38,127 nt of DNA from contig MZNV01001893.1 in the NCBI GenBank assembly GCA_002081555.1, positions 1-38,127 of the forward strand. Direction: 5' to 3'. The position numbers and the translations under genes are program-made. The first letter of the stretch is position 1. Each line of letters begins with the position of its first letter. Below the pieces are notes generated by a model. It ran no database searches. It was not told the DNA's origin and worked only from the letters and a program-made list of their open reading frames with translations. Positions 34,836 to 38,127 of this stretch are shown here, piece by piece. Source of the DNA: Protostelium mycophagum (Eukaryota; Evosea; Variosea; Protosteliida; Protosteliaceae).

Positions 34836-35848
34836 GATGTAAAATTTAAAAATGATCCAGATCGTGTGCAATCTCGGATCATCTTCATCGACACGTGGCA
34901 TCAAAACTTCATGATAGCCGTCAGGAAACCTCAAACACCCAAAGTCACATATTTATTTCTTCTTCACCAATTGATATTCGTCGAGATACACATTCTCAAA
35001 GACGGCGGCTCCAATTTCCAACCCACCGAATCGATGTCCATCGCATCGTCATCTCAAGGACGGGCACTTCGGCGGCAACCTTTCATCAATAAAACCTCTA
35101 TCGGTTATCTTCATGCAAGAACTGTACAAGACAGGTGCTCGTCCTTGACGTAACTTTACATCTCCATCTTTTGAATGAGTATCCTTTTTCCAAGTAACCA
35201 CGAATATTATTTTGGCCAAAATCAACTTGACGCTTACAAGCTTTTTGCCTTCTCTTCCATTTTTCACAATCGCTATTGGTCGAAATATAAACACGTGTGA
35301 ATCCTGGCTGAAAAATGATTTATTTGCTGATAAAAAACAGAAGAGTACAAGATTTTATTTGGTGCAAGACTTTATCCAAAAATGTAGATTCCACATACAG
35401 ACGCGGGAGCCCAGAATTCCATATATTTGGTTTTGTTGTGAAAAATAAATGATTTAATCCATTCTATTTTCCTCCTGAATTTAGTCTGATGATGAATGTA
35501 GTTCACAGATATCACCACAAAAATGACAAAAAATGTTTTATTTTGTTTTTGTTTGAAATGAAGGTTGGTGCAAAAATTGTATGATATCTCAAATCATTCT
35601 GAGATAATCAGAAATATGCGAGATCAATCACATTTCGATTTACAACACATTAATACAAAAAGCTTTTTGTATTTTTAAAAATTCGAATCAATTTGCAAAG
35701 GAATCAATTATTAATAAAACGAAAATGTCAAAATCCCTCACCTTTTTCAAAGTTTGAACAGAAATATGTATGGCGAGGGATATTTGGAAGGGCTGATGGA
35801 GGGGGATATGGAAAAAAGAAGCACTCAAAGAGGTAAAAGGTAAAAGTA
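34836..35848. other. Mostly intergenic; possible minus-strand exon at 35049-35294
   Basis: An AT-rich kilobase. The minus-strand frame 35049-35294 (FIFRPIAIVKNGREGKKL ... VLYSSCMKITDRGF) is protein-like, and a continuation near 34970-35035 is possible, but no phase-consistent splice joins them. Plus-strand frames here look random. The part next to the tRNA (35450-35848) shows no gene. Confidence 0.3.
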
Positions 35849-35922
35849 TGGTTTCGCCCGGGATCGAACCGGGGACCCTATGCGTGTTAGGCATATGTGA
35901 TAACCAACTACACCACGAAACC
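35849..35922 (-). tRNA. tRNA-Val(AAC)
   Basis: 74 nt with all arms: acceptor GGTTTCG pairing with CGAAACC plus discriminator A, D arm GTGTAGTTGGTTATCAC, anticodon loop CTAACAC (anticodon AAC), and TPsiC arm CCCGG-TTCGATC-CCGGG. The A box and B box (GGTTCGATCCC) internal promoters are intact. There is no intron and no encoded CCA. Confidence 0.96.
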
Positions 35923-36050
35923 AGTTGTAGAGCAACACTGACTTACGTATAAAAACAAATTTTTCTTTTGTGCTGTATTTTGTTGGGGCTGTGCTGTACC
36001 CCACACGCAACAGCTCGTTGCATCATCTGATTGATGCAGAGATAGAGAAC

Positions 36051-36527
36051 TGTAGATCCTTACTTGTTCGGAAAAAATTGTCTTCCTTTTTGGATCCATT
36101 TGGAACGATTGTCGTTGAGTAGGAGGTATCTGGAGAGGCATCGGAGCTCTTGCAAGAGACCTGACCATCATTCAGACCGAGATCTCTTCCATTGACCTAA
36201 GTGAATCGTGAGCCAGAGCTGTTTTTGTCGTCTTGGCACTCACCTCTGTGTAGTAGACTGCCTCATCATTAAAGATGATAGATCATTTGATACTCCCACA
36301 GAAAGTCTGAAGAGTTTGTGTTGAATAATTGTCAGAGCCTTGCGAGGTAAGAGAAGACTTGAGTAAGCCCTTGGTATGGGCCAGGCGAAGCGGACGAGGT
36401 TGTAAATCGGTCTTTCAGGCATTTAAGTTGGCTTGAGTCCTCAGGAGGCACCAAAGAGATATGTTCCAGATGGGATTCTATCTAAGCTCAACTGAAGAAG
36501 GACGGAAGATTGCACTGTATGAGCCAT
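36051..36527 (-). CDS. Uncertain small gene
   Basis: An ATG at 36527 opens MAHTVQSSVLLQLSLDRI and ends in GTYLFGAS before a stop. Two further stretches on the same strand look coding, one reading SSQLKCLKDRFTTSSA and one (after a GTGAGT intron near 36240) reading VNGRDLGLNDGQVSCKSS. I could not find phase-consistent joins for all of them, so the model is only a pointer. An alternative is a 67-residue protein from ATG 36422 (MPERPIYNLVRFAW). No family was recognised. Confidence 0.35.
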
Positions 36528-37219
36528 CTAAGAATTGTGAGATATGGATTTAAGAAGATGAAGGGGGAGGCTTGTATGATATTGATTATTTATGAAGTCA
36601 AGAGGCGTGAAGTTTTGAACTTTTCTCTTTCATTTTGATTCAGATTATCTATTATCGATCACCTTTCTTTTAGAGAGCTCGCTACCGTCCTCTTTCCTCA
36701 AGGTTCCTCCACATCTGTCTCAAGATCAAGGACAGACAGGTCCTCTGAGGATCTTCGGAGTCGGTTGGTCCAACCGTCTTTGCGCTTTTTGAAACGAAAT
36801 ATTTTCGCGCGCTTGGGTTAATTTTTGAAATTTGGTTTCTACAACGATCAACAACGCTCCGGAAGTAGAAGATGAAGAAGATTCTTGTATCTTCATTAAA
36901 TCAGATAGTTGTGCGACAGAGGTAAATAGACAACGTGCACACCGCGAGTAGCGGGACGGACGGGCTCAATTCAAATGAAACTAGCATCGAAAATGTGCCT
37001 ACGATCAGACAGGTTTCAACTTCTGAGTTTGAAAAGAGCCCATAGACCAAATCTTAGAACTCGGGAAGGTCTGGTTCTTCCGTTCTTCGGGTCGGGGAAA
37101 AGGGATTTTTTGAAACGTCATCAATTCCGAATGTCGTGTTGGATGATGTTTTCGGGTGAACAAATCGCCGAATGCAAAATCCCAGCCTCTTACTTCATTT
37201 TTAAACACAACATCCAACA
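36528..37219. other. Intergenic spacer with divergent promoters
   Basis: About 690 bp between two divergent starts, GC-richer than other spacers near 36660-36780. Frames such as 36975-37223 have no domain. No RNA gene was found. Confidence 0.45.
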
Positions 37220-38110
37220 ATGACCAACTCCCAAACATCATGGCTCATCTCAGGAGCAAACCGAGGTATCGGCTTTTCCATAGTTCAGATCTTGGCCCAG
37301 AACGAAAACAATATCGTATTCGCCGGAACAAGGGACGTCCAGAAGCAGGACCAGCTCCACGACCTCGCGTCAAAGAACAAAAACGTACACCTGGTGAAAC
37401 TGTCCTCTACCTCTGAGGAGGACGCAAAGGCAGCCGCCAAGCAGATTGAACAGGTAAAGTCCTTTTAATATTTAAATTTTTCTTCGCAAACCCAAAGAGC
37501 GGCGACATCATCTGTACATCACGGAACACTTACTCAACAATGTAGACTACCGGTGGTTTAGATTACGTCATCGCAAACGCAGGAATTTGCCAGGGAATTT
37601 CCACCCCTCTGACTGCAACTGTCGACGTGTTCGAGGAACACTTCCGTGTCAATGTGACAGGACCCCTGATCCTATTCCAACAAACTTTCCATCTTCTGAA
37701 GGAGAAGTCCACACGCAACTTTTCGGTGGTCGGCTCTGTGCTCGGAAGTCATGGCTGGTTCGACAACGCTGCCGGGCCCTTCGAGACAACGCACTACTCT
37801 GTCAGCAAATCTGCGGTCAATTTCTTGGTCAGAGAAATCGCTTTCAAATATAAGAGCGATGATATCGTTGCTCTCAGCATACACCCAGGACGTGAGTTGG
37901 AAAATCCGCAGATGAACGGAATTTAACAGTTTCGCAGTAGTAGCCACAGATATGAACAAGGCTTCGCTTGACGAAAATAATCAAATACATGGATTTACCG
38001 CTATTACTCCAGAGACGAGTGCGGACGGAATTGTGAAGCTGTTGACAAAATCAAAGAAAGAGGACAATGGAAGTTTCTTCAACTACGACGGCAGTAAGCT
38101 GCCATTCTAA
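37220..38110 (+). CDS. Short-chain dehydrogenase/reductase (classical SDR)
   Basis: Exons 37220-37453, 37546-37891 and 37938-38110 join in frame to about 250 residues, the usual size of a classical SDR. The N-terminal glycine motif is SGANRGIG (TGxxxGxG type with Ser in the first position), followed by the NAG motif (IANAGI), the active-site Tyr-Lys pair in HYSVSKSAV and a PGLVATDM block after the last intron. It uses NAD(H) or NADP(H) to oxidise or reduce a small carbonyl or alcohol; the substrate is not evident. Asp at the end of strand 2 is not clear (FAGTRD), leaning towards NADP. The stop is at 38108-38110. Confidence 0.92.
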
Positions 38111-38127
38111 TAAAGAAGTCGATACAA

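Noticed and set aside
1-38127. Mobile elements or viral remnants
   Set aside because: I saw no reverse transcriptase, integrase, transposase or capsid-like frames and no long terminal or inverted repeats; only short dispersed motifs were found.

Overview
This is nuclear DNA from a free-living microbial eukaryote with a compact, intron-rich genome. Almost every gene is cut by short introns (roughly 35-110 nt, mostly GT-AG), neighbouring genes are often less than 200 bp apart, and several pairs share short divergent or convergent spacers. The gene set mixes families typical of fungi, plants and amoebae but absent from animals: a Mei2-type RNA-binding protein, the tRNA A64 ribosyl-phosphate transferase RIT1 and a PNGase A-type secreted amidase. 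My best guess is an amoebozoan (a protosteloid-type amoeba), but this is an inference from content and is not proven. I saw no operons, CRISPR arrays, viral remnants or intact transposons.

Layout. 0.5-2.5 kb (-): a HEXXH putative zinc protease whose 3' end carries a perfect 85-bp intron+exon duplication. 3.0-3.9 kb (-): RPA-interacting protein (RPAIN/RIP), four exons. 5.1-9.1 kb (+): a complete Mei2-like protein with three RRMs. 9.5-10.1 kb (-): a small secreted, probably GPI-anchored Cys/Ser-rich protein. 10.9-11.6 kb (-): a Lys/Glu-rich nuclear-type protein. 11.8-15.1 kb (-): a BAR-domain RasGAP. 15.2-18.2 kb (-): RIT1. 18.9-23.2 kb (+): a TIM50-like protein that appears to be spliced to a long charged N-terminal region. 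23.3-24.2 kb: a small conserved protein (+) and a disordered repeat protein (-). 24.8-26.05 kb (-): a ZIP zinc transporter. 26.2-27.0 kb (-): a coiled-coil protein. 27.1-28.7 kb (+): a Kelch-repeat protein. 28.8-31.2 kb (-): PNGase A-like secreted amidase. 31.4-32.2 kb (+): a protein with one degenerate EF-hand-like motif. 32.4-34.2 kb (-): two unrecognised genes. 34.55-34.84 kb (-): ATX1-type copper chaperone. 35.85-35.92 kb (-): tRNA-Val(AAC). 36.0-36.5 kb: an uncertain gene. 37.2-38.1 kb (+): a short-chain dehydrogenase/reductase.

The genes are unrelated housekeeping and signalling functions (RNA binding, tRNA modification, Ras signalling, mitochondrial import, zinc and copper handling, glycan release) and do not form one pathway. 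The most interesting structure lies between the codons. Two short boxes recur exactly at intron 3' ends, (T)CGTTGTAG|AT and TGAAATTTCGCAG|; the first also occurs many times inside introns and once as a 20-bp tandem array. A dispersed 15-nt hairpin, TGCGGCTTTGCCGCA and close variants, sits repeatedly in introns and spacers. Exon boundaries below were set by hand from reading-frame continuity and family similarity.
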